This document shows, piece after piece, positions 34,246-42,317 of a stretch of DNA of 42,411 bases. Under the pieces are notes generated by a model. The model ran no database searches. It saw only the letters and a program-made list of their open reading frames with translations, and was not told the DNA's origin. This DNA is from Sphingobacterium rhinopitheci. Lineage in GTDB: Bacteria > Bacteroidota > Bacteroidia > Sphingobacteriales > Sphingobacteriaceae. The stretch's first letter is position 1; each line of letters begins with the position of its first letter. The position numbers and the translations under genes are program-made. The stretch is taken from NCBI RefSeq assembly GCF_022627575.1, contig NZ_JADEYQ010000020.1:1-42411 (forward strand), read 5' to 3'.

Positions 34246-34809
34246 TTGGAAATCCAATATATTGATTCTCGTGTTAAAAACTATTTTGCACAATGGATCA
34301 ACTTTAACTTAATTAATTCTTCTTCTTATGTAGCTACATTGGGATTAATAGAGCCAGCTATGGTAAGGCAACATTTCCTTTTTTATAGTACTTGGGATAT
34401 TTTATGCTTTTGTCAGTTTCATCAGCATCTTTTGAAAAATCCAGGAAGTAATATCTTCACTGCTATTGGCTTTAATCCTTGTAGTAATTCTATTCAGAGT
34501 TTTAAAAAGCAATTTCCGAATGCATCCACAATTACAGTTTTTGATAATAACTTATTAGGAAAAGTCTTGGACTGTAAGGTTCTGCTGAGTTTCTTAGGTA
34601 AGAATTTAAGCTTCAAAATCCAAAATGACAAGATAGTTTTTATCTATAATGCTCGTGTTTTCTCTGTTTCGGAACAGTTGTTTTCCCTGCATCACTTTCG
34701 GTCTCTAACTGGATTTCGTTATAAACTCAGAACAATAAAACCCAAGGGAGCTATCTCATTTAGTGAATTGCTAGCTAAGCAGTTCTATAATGCAAATAGT
34801 CTAAGGTGA
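34246..34809 (+). CDS. Hypothetical, possibly toprim-like element protein
   Basis: 187 residues from a TTG at 34246; no ATG exists upstream in frame, and the next ATG (34360) would cut into the conserved-looking part. The section NIFTAIGFNPCSNSIQSFKKQFPNASTITVFDNNLLGKVLDCKV reads like the strand-helix-strand of a toprim-like fold with a D-N pair. It follows the DUF3945 gene by 9 bp, which fits the common DUF3945-plus-toprim pairing. Not a firm assignment. Confidence 0.55.
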   Translation: MEIQYIDSRVKNYFAQWINFNLINSSSYVATLGLIEPAMVRQHFLFYSTWDILCFCQFHQHLLKNPGSNIFTAIGFNPCSNSIQSFKKQFPNASTITVFDNNLLGKVLDCKVLLSFLGKNLSFKIQNDKIVFIYNARVFSVSEQLFSLHHFRSLTGFRYKLRTIKPKGAISFSELLAKQFYNANSLR

Positions 34810-34840
34810 AAATCCAATTATCGTCTAACTATTTCTTTCT

Positions 34841-34861
34841 TATCACTTCTCTTTAGTGATA
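34841..34861. terminator. Small hairpin after the tra operon
   Basis: TATCACT and AGTGATA around TCTCTTT. It follows the last tightly packed gene but has no adjacent T-run, so termination is uncertain; it may belong to the leader of the next gene. Confidence 0.3.
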
Positions 34862-34921
34862 CACATTACCACGTTTTTATAAACCTTTTAATATATTTTT
34901 TAACCCCAAAAACTAAATAAA

Positions 34922-35791
34922 ATGAATGAGAACAATTTTGAATACTTGAAAAAAACACTAGATGGACTAGGTTTTGGCTCAAAGCTTAATGATGTATTGG
35001 AAAGTGCTATTAGACGAGAAATGCCCTCATTTAGTCTAGGTATAAGCAGTCAGCGTAGACCTTTGGAGGCAACAGATCCTAATAATGCTCGAACAGATCA
35101 CCTTGCATTTAACATTAACTTTAACCGCTCAAAAGACAGTGATGTTTATTTTTTAAACAATTATGATGTAATCTTAAGTAAAGCAAATACCTCCGCTGTT
35201 GTCTCACAGAACTTTGATCTTGCAAGAGATCATCGTGTCACGGCAATACAAGCACATAAGCTTTTGTCGGGACTAGCGGTAGAGAAAGAGGTTTTCTTGC
35301 GGAATAAAGACGAAAATCAAGAAGGAGGTAGACAACCTGAAAAAATCAATATGTGGTTTAAACTAAACCTTGACGTTACAGATGCTTATGGTAATCATCC
35401 ACTTCGTACTTTTCGTCCAGAATACGGTTATGATCTGACTGACGCTTTGGGTAAATATCCAATTAAGGGATTGGATAATCATGAAAAGATGCAACAAGCT
35501 ATAGCAACATTGAAAAGTGGTAATTATTTGCAAGCAGAGATAATGATTGGTAAAAAAGCTATACCAGTATCTATTACCGCAAACCCACAAATGAAAACCA
35601 TTGATATTTACGATAAAAATAGGATGGAGGTTCGTGATGAAACTATTTTTGCTGAAAGAACAGTAAAGGAACAATCTAATACTAGTCAAGTTGAAGATTC
35701 ATCCAATATGAAGAAAACTGGACAGCATCAAGAGTCTTCGCCTTGGCAGCAGAGTCCTGAGCAACCACAATCAAAGAAAAGATCTAGATAG
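34922..35791 (+). CDS. Hypothetical conjugative-element protein (DUF3945-like relative)
   Basis: 289 residues without signal or membrane segment. Middle part FNINFNRSKDSDVYFLNNYDVIL / ITAIQAHKLLSGLAVEKEVF and the segment NYLQAEIMIGKKAIPVSITANPQMKTIDIYDKNRMEV are the kind of sequence found with DUF3945/DUF4099 proteins of Bacteroidota elements. The C-terminal 45 residues are low complexity (Q, S, K). It has its own upstream spacer of 110 bp and so perhaps its own promoter. Function unknown. Confidence 0.7.
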   Translation: MNENNFEYLKKTLDGLGFGSKLNDVLESAIRREMPSFSLGISSQRRPLEATDPNNARTDHLAFNINFNRSKDSDVYFLNNYDVILSKANTSAVVSQNFDLARDHRVTAIQAHKLLSGLAVEKEVFLRNKDENQEGGRQPEKINMWFKLNLDVTDAYGNHPLRTFRPEYGYDLTDALGKYPIKGLDNHEKMQQAIATLKSGNYLQAEIMIGKKAIPVSITANPQMKTIDIYDKNRMEVRDETIFAERTVKEQSNTSQVEDSSNMKKTGQHQESSPWQQSPEQPQSKKRSR

Positions 35792-35882
35792 ACTTCTTTT
35801 CTATCGAAAATACACCACCAAATTTTAAAGTAAAAGGTTTCATAAGGATGACATAACTCCTTGTGTGATACTTTAGCCATTA

Positions 35883-35910
35883 GTTTAATCCTCAGCAATG
35901 GGGATTAAAC
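35883..35910. terminator. 9-bp hairpin between two element genes
   Basis: GTTTAATCC and GGATTAAAC with a 10-nt loop, 91 bp after the previous stop and 37 bp before the next start. Only a weak T-rich tail (CTTTATTAAT) follows, so it is a weak terminator or leader hairpin. Confidence 0.4.
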
Positions 35911-35947
35911 AACTTTATTAATATATCATTACTTCTAAACCCTTCAT

Positions 35948-36148
35948 ATGAGAAAAATATACCAACGGATAGACCGTATCAGAGGATCTGGTATGGCAAC
36001 ACTCAATCTTGAACCTTCCTCACCTTACTACCATTTGAACGGTAAACGTTTTTCTGTAAACAGTATAGAGAAACCTGATATCAAGAGTATAGTCACTTTA
36101 TTGATAGATGGTTTGTTAGTAGATTTCACTATAGAGGAAATACTTTAA
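35948..36148 (+). CDS. Small hypothetical protein
   Basis: 66 residues, soluble. The start MRKIYQRIDRIRGSGMATLNL and the final ISSIV-like helix plus LLVDFTIEEIL give no known family. Small genes like this often sit at the end of Bacteroidota conjugative transposons. Predicted mainly from start, size and coding-like composition. Confidence 0.5.
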   Translation: MRKIYQRIDRIRGSGMATLNLEPSSPYYHLNGKRFSVNSIEKPDIKSIVTLLIDGLLVDFTIEEIL

Positions 36149-36623
36149 TAATAATTTTAACTGATTATTAGTGAGGTGAAAAACTCCTCTGTATGACGTT
36201 TAAAAACTATAGCCTATTATGAGTGTTTTAAGATGTGGCCCATAGAGATTAATAATTTATTGTGTTATATTTCATTCATTAATGGTTGAAATATAGGTTT
36301 ATGACTGATATTTCATGCATTAAATATGTATTTAGTTCTGTGGCATAAATCTACGTAAAATTCCATCCTTCAAATCTGCAGAATTTTATTCTTCAGCATT
36401 CCTAGTTGTTGTTCCTTCCTAAAAATAGACATATCATTTTTCTATTGTTTATATCTTTCTTTACCATATGCAATAGTATAGTTTGATGGTATAAAAGAGT
36501 TAGGATCAATTATTGTATTCAATAAAAATATGAGATGATATAAATCAAGAATTCCTTGCTTTTCTATTCTAAACTGTAACCTTATTATACTACCCTCTAA
36601 AAAAGCATATTATAATATGCTTT
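36149..36623. other. 475-bp AT-rich spacer
   Basis: No gene or strong repeat seen. Only a short GAGG/CCTC dyad near 36172-36190. It separates the conserved tra-side genes from the decayed accessory genes and could hold an old junction. Confidence 0.4.
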
Positions 36624-36874
36624 ATGGAAGATTTTTTTTTAAATATCCAAAAACCAAGTGACATTAGGCAACAGCTTGGTGAGTTTGTTAAATCGATGAG
36701 AAATTCGAAGGGTATAACGCAGAGCGAACTTGCTACTGATCTTAATTTAAGTCGATTGACTATTCAAAAAGTTGAAAGTGGTAAAAATTTCAATATTTTG
36801 ATTTATTGGATTCATTTTCAAAATTTATTACTGAACAACAATTGGAGTTTAAAGAAATTCAATCATTCTATTAA
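36624..36874 (+). pseudogene. hipB-like antitoxin, frameshifted
   Basis: Residues 11-60 are a good HipB-type XRE domain (LGEFVKSMRNSKGITQSELATDLNLSRLTIQKVESGKNFNI). After that, codons continue in the wrong frame. The matching C-terminus (FDLLDSFSKFITEQQLEFKEIQSFY) lies in another frame and stops at 36872-36874, just before the hipA start. A frameshift, probably with a short deletion of the helix normally following NF-I, lies near 36795. As read without repair the frame would run on to 36920. Confidence 0.75.
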
Positions 36875-36876
36875 AT

Positions 36877-37420
36877 ATGGCAAAAAATTCAATTATAAAG
36901 GTAAGTGTTTTCGATGTTGAAGTTGGAACGGTTAGCTATGATCAAGATAGTGATATTTCATATTTCCAGTATAATCCAGAATATTAAAAAAGACCTGACT
37001 TAAAGAATATTTTTCCAATTAAAGATATTATTCGACCAATTGACAAAGTGCAGGTGTTTAAAAAATTTAAAGGAGAAACATTTAGATCCTTACCTCCGTT
37101 TATTGCCGATTCTTTGCCAGATATGTTCGGTAATATTATTTTCAGGGAGTGGCTTGAAGCAAATAGTTGGGATTTAAAAGATGTTACCGTACTTGAGCAA
37201 TTAGCTTATGTCGCTGCTAGGGGGATGGGAGCGCTGGAATATCATCCAGCCAAAGAAATACCTAAAGGTAGTAGCCGACAGGTATACAATAAAAGGAGCA
37301 AAATCGTTTATAGAAAAAACTAATGATGGAATCTCTTATTGGATTGATAAAGCGAAGGAATACAATGTTCCAGAAAAGGTTTTAGATCGTATCTTTAATG
37401 ATTTTAATCCGTTAATTTAA
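36877..37420 (+). pseudogene. hipA-like kinase toxin, collapsed remnant
   Basis: The ATG at 36877 is followed by a HipA N-terminus (IIKVSVFDVEVGTVSYDQD...YFQYNPEY) broken by TAA at 36985. The frame then resumes with the clear HipA-N block FRSLPPFIADSLPDMFGN and AARGMGALEYHPA (37079-37250). Near 37290 it shifts frame into a HipA C-terminal end (YWIDKAKEYNVPEKVLDRIF) that stops at 37420. The kinase core of about 250 residues is missing altogether. A nonsense codon, a frameshift and a large internal deletion make it non-functional. Confidence 0.8.
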
Positions 37421-37593
37421 ATATAGTACCGGATAAATGAATGAGTTTGTGGGTTAAGAGCAAAGACTAGCTATGGTACCTGTCAAGTTTTTAGTTAAAT
37501 TTATTTATAGTTTATACTATTTCATTTGATAAATATTGCAGTGAAGATTAAAACCTATATTTTTATGATTAATTATACTTAAAATAGAATATT

Positions 37594-37956
37594 ATGAGAA
37601 GAATTCTAATTTTAGTTTTTATAGAAATTTGTTGTTTAAATACGATATCGGTAGGAAATTTAAAAAATTCGAACATCATTAATTTTGAGCAAGTTTCTTA
37701 CGCATATATTCGTGTAGAAGGAAAGTTTTTATCAAAAAAGCTAAAGGTTAAAGTCGATCTAGGGGATACAGAAAAGCAAATTGAGGACGGAGAAAAGCTT
37801 TCTGATATTTTGTCTAATAAAAAATCCTATGCTTCTATTCTAAATTATATGTCTGATTTGGGATATGAATTAGTAAATACCTTAGATCTTACAAGTAACT
37901 ACAATGGCTCAGGAGGGACTTCTGGTATTGTATATGTTATGAAAAGAAAAGATTGA
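37594..37956 (+). CDS. Hypothetical small exported protein
   Basis: 120 residues. N-terminal hydrophobic segment (RRILILVFIEICCLNTISVG) looks like a signal peptide. The mature part contains VKVDLGDTEKQIEDGEKLSDILSNKKSYASILNYMSDLGYELVNTLD and ends GTSGIVYVMKRKD, the pattern of small alpha/beta proteins in which a helix precedes GYELVN and a final strand. No family named. Intact frame, so perhaps still functional. Confidence 0.6.
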   Translation: MRRILILVFIEICCLNTISVGNLKNSNIINFEQVSYAYIRVEGKFLSKKLKVKVDLGDTEKQIEDGEKLSDILSNKKSYASILNYMSDLGYELVNTLDLTSNYNGSGGTSGIVYVMKRKD

Positions 37957-37986
37957 TTTTCTTTTTTCTGTCTTAAAATTGTGATA

Positions 37987-38505
37987 ATGAAAATTCAAGT
38001 TATCAGTGATTTACATCAAGAATTTGGTTATTCGGAATTATCCTTTGATAATGTCGATGTTGTTGTATTTGCTGGAGATGTAAACTTAGGGATAAAAGGA
38101 TTGCATTGGATACACTCGCGAATTAAAGATAAACCAGTGATTTATGTTCTTGGTAATCATGAATACTATAAAAGCGCTTATCCAAAGGTGTTAAATAAAC
38201 TAAAGAGCCTAGCAGCAAACACTAATGTTCATGTTTTAGAAGATTCATTTATAGATATTGACGATATTCGTTTTCATGGCTGTACGCTATGGACAGATTT
38301 TTCGATTTTTGGTGATCCTATTGAATATGGTATTATTTGTCAGTCTGTGATGAACGATTATAAAATGATAAAGCGTGATCCTTCCTATTCTAAATTGCGT
38401 ACGATTGATACGTATAAGATTCATCAAGTTTCGCGTCATTGGCTAGATATGAGTTTGATGTTATCTGATAAGCCTAAAAATATCGTCGTAACTCATCATG
38501 TAAAT
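37987..38505 (+). pseudogene. Calcineurin-like metallophosphoesterase, cut by an IS
   Basis: The ATG at 37987 is preferred over the GTG two codons earlier. Metal-binding motifs are present in order: SDLHQEF (DxH) at the start, VVVFAGDVNLG (GD), YVLGNHEYY (GNHE) and, near the break, VVTHH. The frame then enters the left end of the IS and stops at 38529. The expected sequence after THH (normally APS... with the GH-H motif) and the C-terminus are lost, and they are not found on the other side of the IS. Probably inactive. Confidence 0.82.
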
Positions 38506-38576
38506 CGTCAGCAAAAAGTGGACAGTTAGTTTAATAATCTTAAGGAGGGTTTTGATTAAAAACATTAGATTTAATT

Positions 38577-38930
38577 ATGGAAACTCCAAAGAAAAAGAGC
38601 ACAGAAAAATTTGTGAAAGACATTCGCAAGCACACCCGTAGGATTTTCACCTCCGAGCAAAAGATTTTAATCGTCATGGAAGGTCTTCGAGCAGAGATTT
38701 CAGTAGCCGAACTCTGCCGCAAACACAACATTGCACAGTCTCAATTTTATTCCTGGAACAAAGAGTTTATGGAGGCAGGTAAAAAACGTCTTTCAGGCGA
38801 TATTACTCGAGAGGCAACCAGCGATGAGGTTTCAGATTTGAAGAAAGAAAATGCTCGTCTGAAAGAAATTGTAGCAGATTTGGTTCTTCGCTACGATATT
38901 GTAAAAAAAAGTATAGACATGCTGGATTAA
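38577..38930 (+). CDS. IS transposase OrfA (HTH)
   Basis: 117 residues. N-terminal HTH of the IS3 OrfA type (LIVMEGLRAEISVAELCRKHNIAQSQFYSWNKEFM) and a C-terminal leucine-zipper-like helix (DLKKENARLKEIVADL). A run of eight A at 38903-38910 lies near its end. A -1 slip there joins the orfB frame, which is open through KKKYRHAGLIDKYRKY to the OrfB start at 38951. This is the usual programmed way IS3 elements make the full transposase. Confidence 0.88.
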   Translation: METPKKKSTEKFVKDIRKHTRRIFTSEQKILIVMEGLRAEISVAELCRKHNIAQSQFYSWNKEFMEAGKKRLSGDITREATSDEVSDLKKENARLKEIVADLVLRYDIVKKSIDMLD

Positions 38931-38950
38931 TCGATAAATACAGGAAATAT

Positions 38951-39933
38951 ATGCGATTATCAGCAGGTGAGAAATACGAGATCATACAAACGGTCAAGCG
39001 GAGTGAAATCGGCGTAAAAGGTACTTTGGATAGTTTTGGGATTGCCCGAAGTACCTTTTACAAATGGTATCAAAACTATCTTAAAAGTGGCTATGATGGG
39101 TTGAAAGTAGCAAAAAGAAGTTCTCATAGACAATGGAACAGTATCCCTGAAGAGCAAAAAGATCTGGTTGTTGAGATTGCACTGGAACATACAGAGCTAT
39201 CTTCTAGAGAATTAGCTTATAAAATAACCGATGAGCAAGGTATATTTATCTCTGAATCGAGTGTTTATAGAATATTGAAACAAAGAGATTTGATTCCCGC
39301 TCCCAATCATTTTCTTATTTCAGCAGCCAATGAGTTCAAGGATAAAACGACATTTGTTCATCAAATGTGGCAGACGGACTTCACTTATTTCAAGATTATT
39401 GGTTGGGGATGGTACTATTTAAGTACAGTTTTGGACGATTTTAGTCGCTATATCATTCATTGGGAATTGTGCGACTCCATGAAAGCTGAAGATGTTAAAA
39501 GAACGGTAGATACAGCAATTGCTAAAGCAAAATTGAAGTAAAGGCAAAGCCGAAACTATTATCGGACAATGGTCCTTGTTACGTATCCAATGAACTAAAA
39601 AGCTATCTTAAAGATGATTTGAAGATGAAACAGGTACATGGAAGACCGATGCATCCCCAGACGCAGGGCAAAATTGAAAGGTATCATAGAACGATGAAAA
39701 ATGTAGTCAAACTCAATCATTTTTATCATCCAGAGCAGCTCAAGGAAGCTTTAAACGAGTTTGTGAATAATTATAATCAAAAACGCTATCATGAAGCATT
39801 ACAAAACTTAACACCAGCAGATGTTTACTTCGGTAGAACAGATCAAATGCTAAGAAAAAGAGAACAAATAAAAATTAATTCAATTACCCAGAGAAGGCAA
39901 TTGTATAATCAACAAAAATTAATAAATTTATAA
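38951..39933 (+). pseudogene. IS transposase OrfB with DDE domain, frameshifted
   Basis: An HTH part, then the integrase core: first Asp in MWQTDFTYF, second in LLSDNGPCY, Glu in GKIERYH. The frame stops at 39539-39541 right after AKAKLK. The continuation (KAKPKLLSDNGPCY...) is in the next frame, consistent with loss of one A or G near 39535-39540. The second half is open to 39933. Since the break lies between the first two catalytic residues, the protein should be inactive unless read through. Confidence 0.85.
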
Positions 39934-39984
39934 AAGAAAGCTCTACTTAAGGAGATAGACCTAAGTGTCCAATTTACTTTGACA

Positions 39985-40307
39985 ACGTACATAAATGGGC
40001 GGGTAGAGGAACTGTGGCTGCTTCTGTACTTGTTGGAGGTGTTGAGACATATAGAGGATATCAGATGGATGGAGGGCAATTCGGTTATAATGCTCAAAAA
40101 GCAGCAGCAGGCAGCGTTGGAGGATTGGTTGGAGGGGTAGCTGGTGCCAAAATTGGAGCATCTGCTGGTGCCGCTATTGGTGTCTGGTTTGGTGGTGTCG
40201 GTGCTGTTCCGGGGGCATTGATTGGTGGTTTTATTGGAAGTATAGCTGGAGGCTATATGGGTGGCACTGCAGGAGAGCAGTCAGTTGATTATTATCATAG
40301 GAGGTAG
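39985..40307 (+). pseudogene. C-terminal glycine-zipper fragment of a larger protein
   Basis: In-frame sequence begins NVHKWAGRGTVAAS directly at the IS right end and runs to the stop at 40305-40307; no ATG exists. The whole piece is glycine/alanine-rich with GxxxG repeats (AAGSVGGLVGGVAGAKIGASAGAAIGVWFGG...), a glycine-zipper membrane segment. Such tails occur at the ends of Rhs-like or other polymorphic toxin proteins and of some lipoproteins. The upstream part has been removed at the IS. A GTG at 40014 could start a 97-aa piece, but a fragment is more likely. Confidence 0.65.
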
Positions 40308-40309
40308 TT

Positions 40310-40783
40310 TTGGAGACATATTTTAATATTATACACTTTTGTTTTTACAGAGCTTTTTATAGCGTGCATTTGTTTACTGAGAGAATGAATCCTGTTAATC
40401 TTATACATAAATTGCCTTTCCAGAAGAGGCGATACGAGGAGTTAGGGATTGATATCCATCAGGAAATTAATAAGGCATGGGGAGATAAGCGGTTTGGTCT
40501 TGGTATAGTGTGGGCCGGTGGCTTTCTATGGGGCGGCTTGAGCCTCTTCTTTTTTTCTGTTTTGATGATGCTTCAAGTGGCGATATCAACGTTGCTTATA
40601 GTTAGTTGTGCTGTTGGAGCGGGTGCAATATGTTATATGTTTGTTTTCAGGCAGGATAAATATATAGAATACTTTGATAAGTATGAGAAGTGGTCAAAGA
40701 AGGAAAAGCGTAAATATAGCTGGTTGACGGCTGGATCAATGCTTTTTGTTATGCTTTCCTTTTATCTTTGTTTGGTCATTTGA
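40310..40783 (+). CDS. Small membrane protein following the glycine-zipper gene
   Basis: 157 residues from a TTG at 40310, which has a perfect AGGAGG at 40299-40304; 132 residues from the ATG at 40385. Body: soluble helix (KLPFQKRRYEELGIDIHQEINKAWGDKRFG), two close membrane helices (about 75-120 of the long form), a charged segment (KYEKWSKKEKRKY) and a last membrane helix. If the upstream fragment is a toxin C-terminus, this could be its immunity protein; this is only positional inference. Not recognised otherwise. Confidence 0.6.
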   Translation: METYFNIIHFCFYRAFYSVHLFTERMNPVNLIHKLPFQKRRYEELGIDIHQEINKAWGDKRFGLGIVWAGGFLWGGLSLFFFSVLMMLQVAISTLLIVSCAVGAGAICYMFVFRQDKYIEYFDKYEKWSKKEKRKYSWLTAGSMLFVMLSFYLCLVI

Positions 40784-40847
40784 TGCTGTAATATAGGTAA
40801 TAAATGAGCAAGATAGCCCAATCTTTAATCGGATTGGGCTGTGTCTT

Positions 40848-41063
40848 TTATAAACTATACGCCCTGCGAGCCTTCGCATCCCTGATATAGGTGTCTATGA
40901 GGTCGTAAAGCGTCTGTTTCTTATTCTCTTCGAGTTGTTCGAGTTCTTGGATACGGTCCAGTGTGCGCTTGTCGAAAGCGGTCTGCGAGGATGCGCCCAC
41001 GAGATAGTCAAGGGATACCTCGAGCGCATCGGCAATCTTCTTTGCGGCCTCGATCGATGGCAC
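40848..41063 (-). pseudogene. XRE regulator, N-terminus lost at the second IS
   Basis: 71 codons. Reads PSIEAAKKIADALEVSLDYLVGASS, the last part of a Cro/C1 HTH domain, followed by a helical tail (DRIQELEQLEENKKQTLYDLIDTYIRDAKAR). The first 35 or so residues, including the recognition helix, are missing because the IS begins at 41064, directly beside the first codon. Noticeably richer in G and C than everything around it, so of different origin. Confidence 0.82.
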
Positions 41064-41125
41064 TGGAGTTACTACCTTTGAGTGGAGACAGATTTAAAAT
41101 AAAATAGAATTAAATTTGTTAAGAC

Positions 41126-41407
41126 ATGGCAAGAGTATTTGATGAGTCATTTAAAAAAATGGCAGTAGAGTTGTCCTATCTAAAGGGCTCGGTTTTGGAA
41201 GCAGCAAAAGAGCTGGATCTAGATGCAAGTAGATTAAGTAAATGGCGTGTAGACCCTAGGTATAATGGAGGTACGCTATTACCAAAGAATGATAAATTAA
41301 CTCCAGAGGAACAAGAGATTAGGGAATTAAAAAAGCGTTTAAAGGAAGCAGAATTAGAAAACGTAATCTTAAAAAAGGCGGTAGCCATCTTTTCCAAGGG
41401 CGACTGA
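41126..41407 (+). CDS. IS3 transposase OrfA
   Basis: 93 residues. HTH (FKKMAVELSYLKGSVLEAAKELDLDASRLSKWR) and a C-terminal leucine-zipper helix (EIRELKKRLKEAELENVILKKAVAIF). The heptamer A AAA AAG at 41371-41377 is in the correct phase for a -1 frameshift into the orfB frame, which is open from there through RLRKYEFIKSH. Confidence 0.93.
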   Translation: MARVFDESFKKMAVELSYLKGSVLEAAKELDLDASRLSKWRVDPRYNGGTLLPKNDKLTPEEQEIRELKKRLKEAELENVILKKAVAIFSKGD

Positions 41408-41433
41408 GAAAATATGAGTTCATAAAATCGCAT

Positions 41434-42288
41434 ATGAACCTATACGCAGTTGAAAAGATGTGCAAGATTATAAATACAAGCAGTAGCTCGTTTTACAAAT
41501 GGATTTCTAGACCAAAAAGTAACAGAGATAAGAGAACAGAGGAATTATCTATGCTGGTAAAACAAGCGCACCAGGACAGTGACCAAATATATGGTAGTCC
41601 TCGAATTACTTTAGAACTGAATAAGAAAAATCATAAAATATCACGTTCTTATGTCGCCAGATTGATGAGAAAATTGAATCTAAGAAGCAAGATTCGGAAG
41701 AAATTTAAGATAACGACAGATTCCAAACACAGTTTTCAATTTGCTGAGAATCTCCTTGGAAGAAATTTCTCCACAGATGGCTTATCGCAAAAATGGGTTG
41801 GTGATATTACCTATATCAAGACTGGATCAGGATGGCTGTATCTTACTACTGTTATCGACCTTGCCGATAGAAAAATCATAGGTTGGTCGTTCAGTAATGA
41901 CATGACGGCAGAGCATACAACTATAAAAGCACTTAAAATGGCTATTGCACAAAGGAATGTAAAACAGGGTCTGATTTTCCACTCAGATAGAGGTGCTCAG
42001 TATGCATGCAACGAGTTTAAGTCTTTATTAGGTAAAAATGAAATTATCCAAAGTATGAGCAGGAAAGGTAATTGTTGGGATAACGCAGTCGCGGAAAGCT
42101 TCTTCAAAACACTAAAATGTGAATTAGTTTATCACAGAAAATTTGCAAACAGGGAAGCTGCGAGATTAGAAATCTTTAGATACATCGAAGGATTTTACCA
42201 TCAAAAAAGAATCCATTCTGGATTAGGTAATAAAACACCAAATGAAATGGAAGAATTTTATAAATTAACTAGTTTATTGGTGGCATAA
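41434..42288 (+). CDS. IS3 transposase OrfB (DDE)
   Basis: 284 residues. N-terminal HTH_21-like part (VKQAHQDSDQIYGSPRITLEL), then the rve core: D in WVGDITYI, D in IFHSDRGAQY, E in AVAESFFKTLK with the usual spacing, and the YNxxRxHSxLGNKTP ending. All catalytic residues present, no break, so probably active as the OrfAB fusion. OrfB frame is -1 relative to OrfA. Confidence 0.95.
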   Translation: MNLYAVEKMCKIINTSSSSFYKWISRPKSNRDKRTEELSMLVKQAHQDSDQIYGSPRITLELNKKNHKISRSYVARLMRKLNLRSKIRKKFKITTDSKHSFQFAENLLGRNFSTDGLSQKWVGDITYIKTGSGWLYLTTVIDLADRKIIGWSFSNDMTAEHTTIKALKMAIAQRNVKQGLIFHSDRGAQYACNEFKSLLGKNEIIQSMSRKGNCWDNAVAESFFKTLKCELVYHRKFANREAARLEIFRYIEGFYHQKRIHSGLGNKTPNEMEEFYKLTSLLVA

Positions 42289-42317
42289 AAAGTCTCCACT
42301 TTTAAGTTGCAATTCCA

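Larger units (their letters stand above)
38506..39984 (+). mobile_element. IS3-like insertion sequence, transposase damaged
   Basis: About 1.48 kb. Imperfect terminal inverted repeats: left end from about 38506 (GTCAGCAAAAAGTGGACAG) and right end to about 39984 (complement GTCAAAGTAAATTGGACAC), 18 of 25 positions equal. It carries orfA and orfB in the -1 frame relation. No flanking direct repeat is visible (AAAT before, ACGT after), and the two flanks belong to different genes. Exact ends are uncertain by a few bases. Confidence 0.75.
41064..42317 (+). mobile_element. IS3-family insertion sequence, apparently intact
   Basis: 1254 bp. Terminal inverted repeats of about 26 bp begin TGGAgTTaC-AC on the left (41064) and TGGAATTgC-AC on the right (complement, to 42317) and share AGTGGAGAC. 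It carries orfA and orfB with the standard A AAA AAG slippery site. The flanking bases (GCAC before, ATTT after) do not form a target duplication. Confidence 0.88.
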
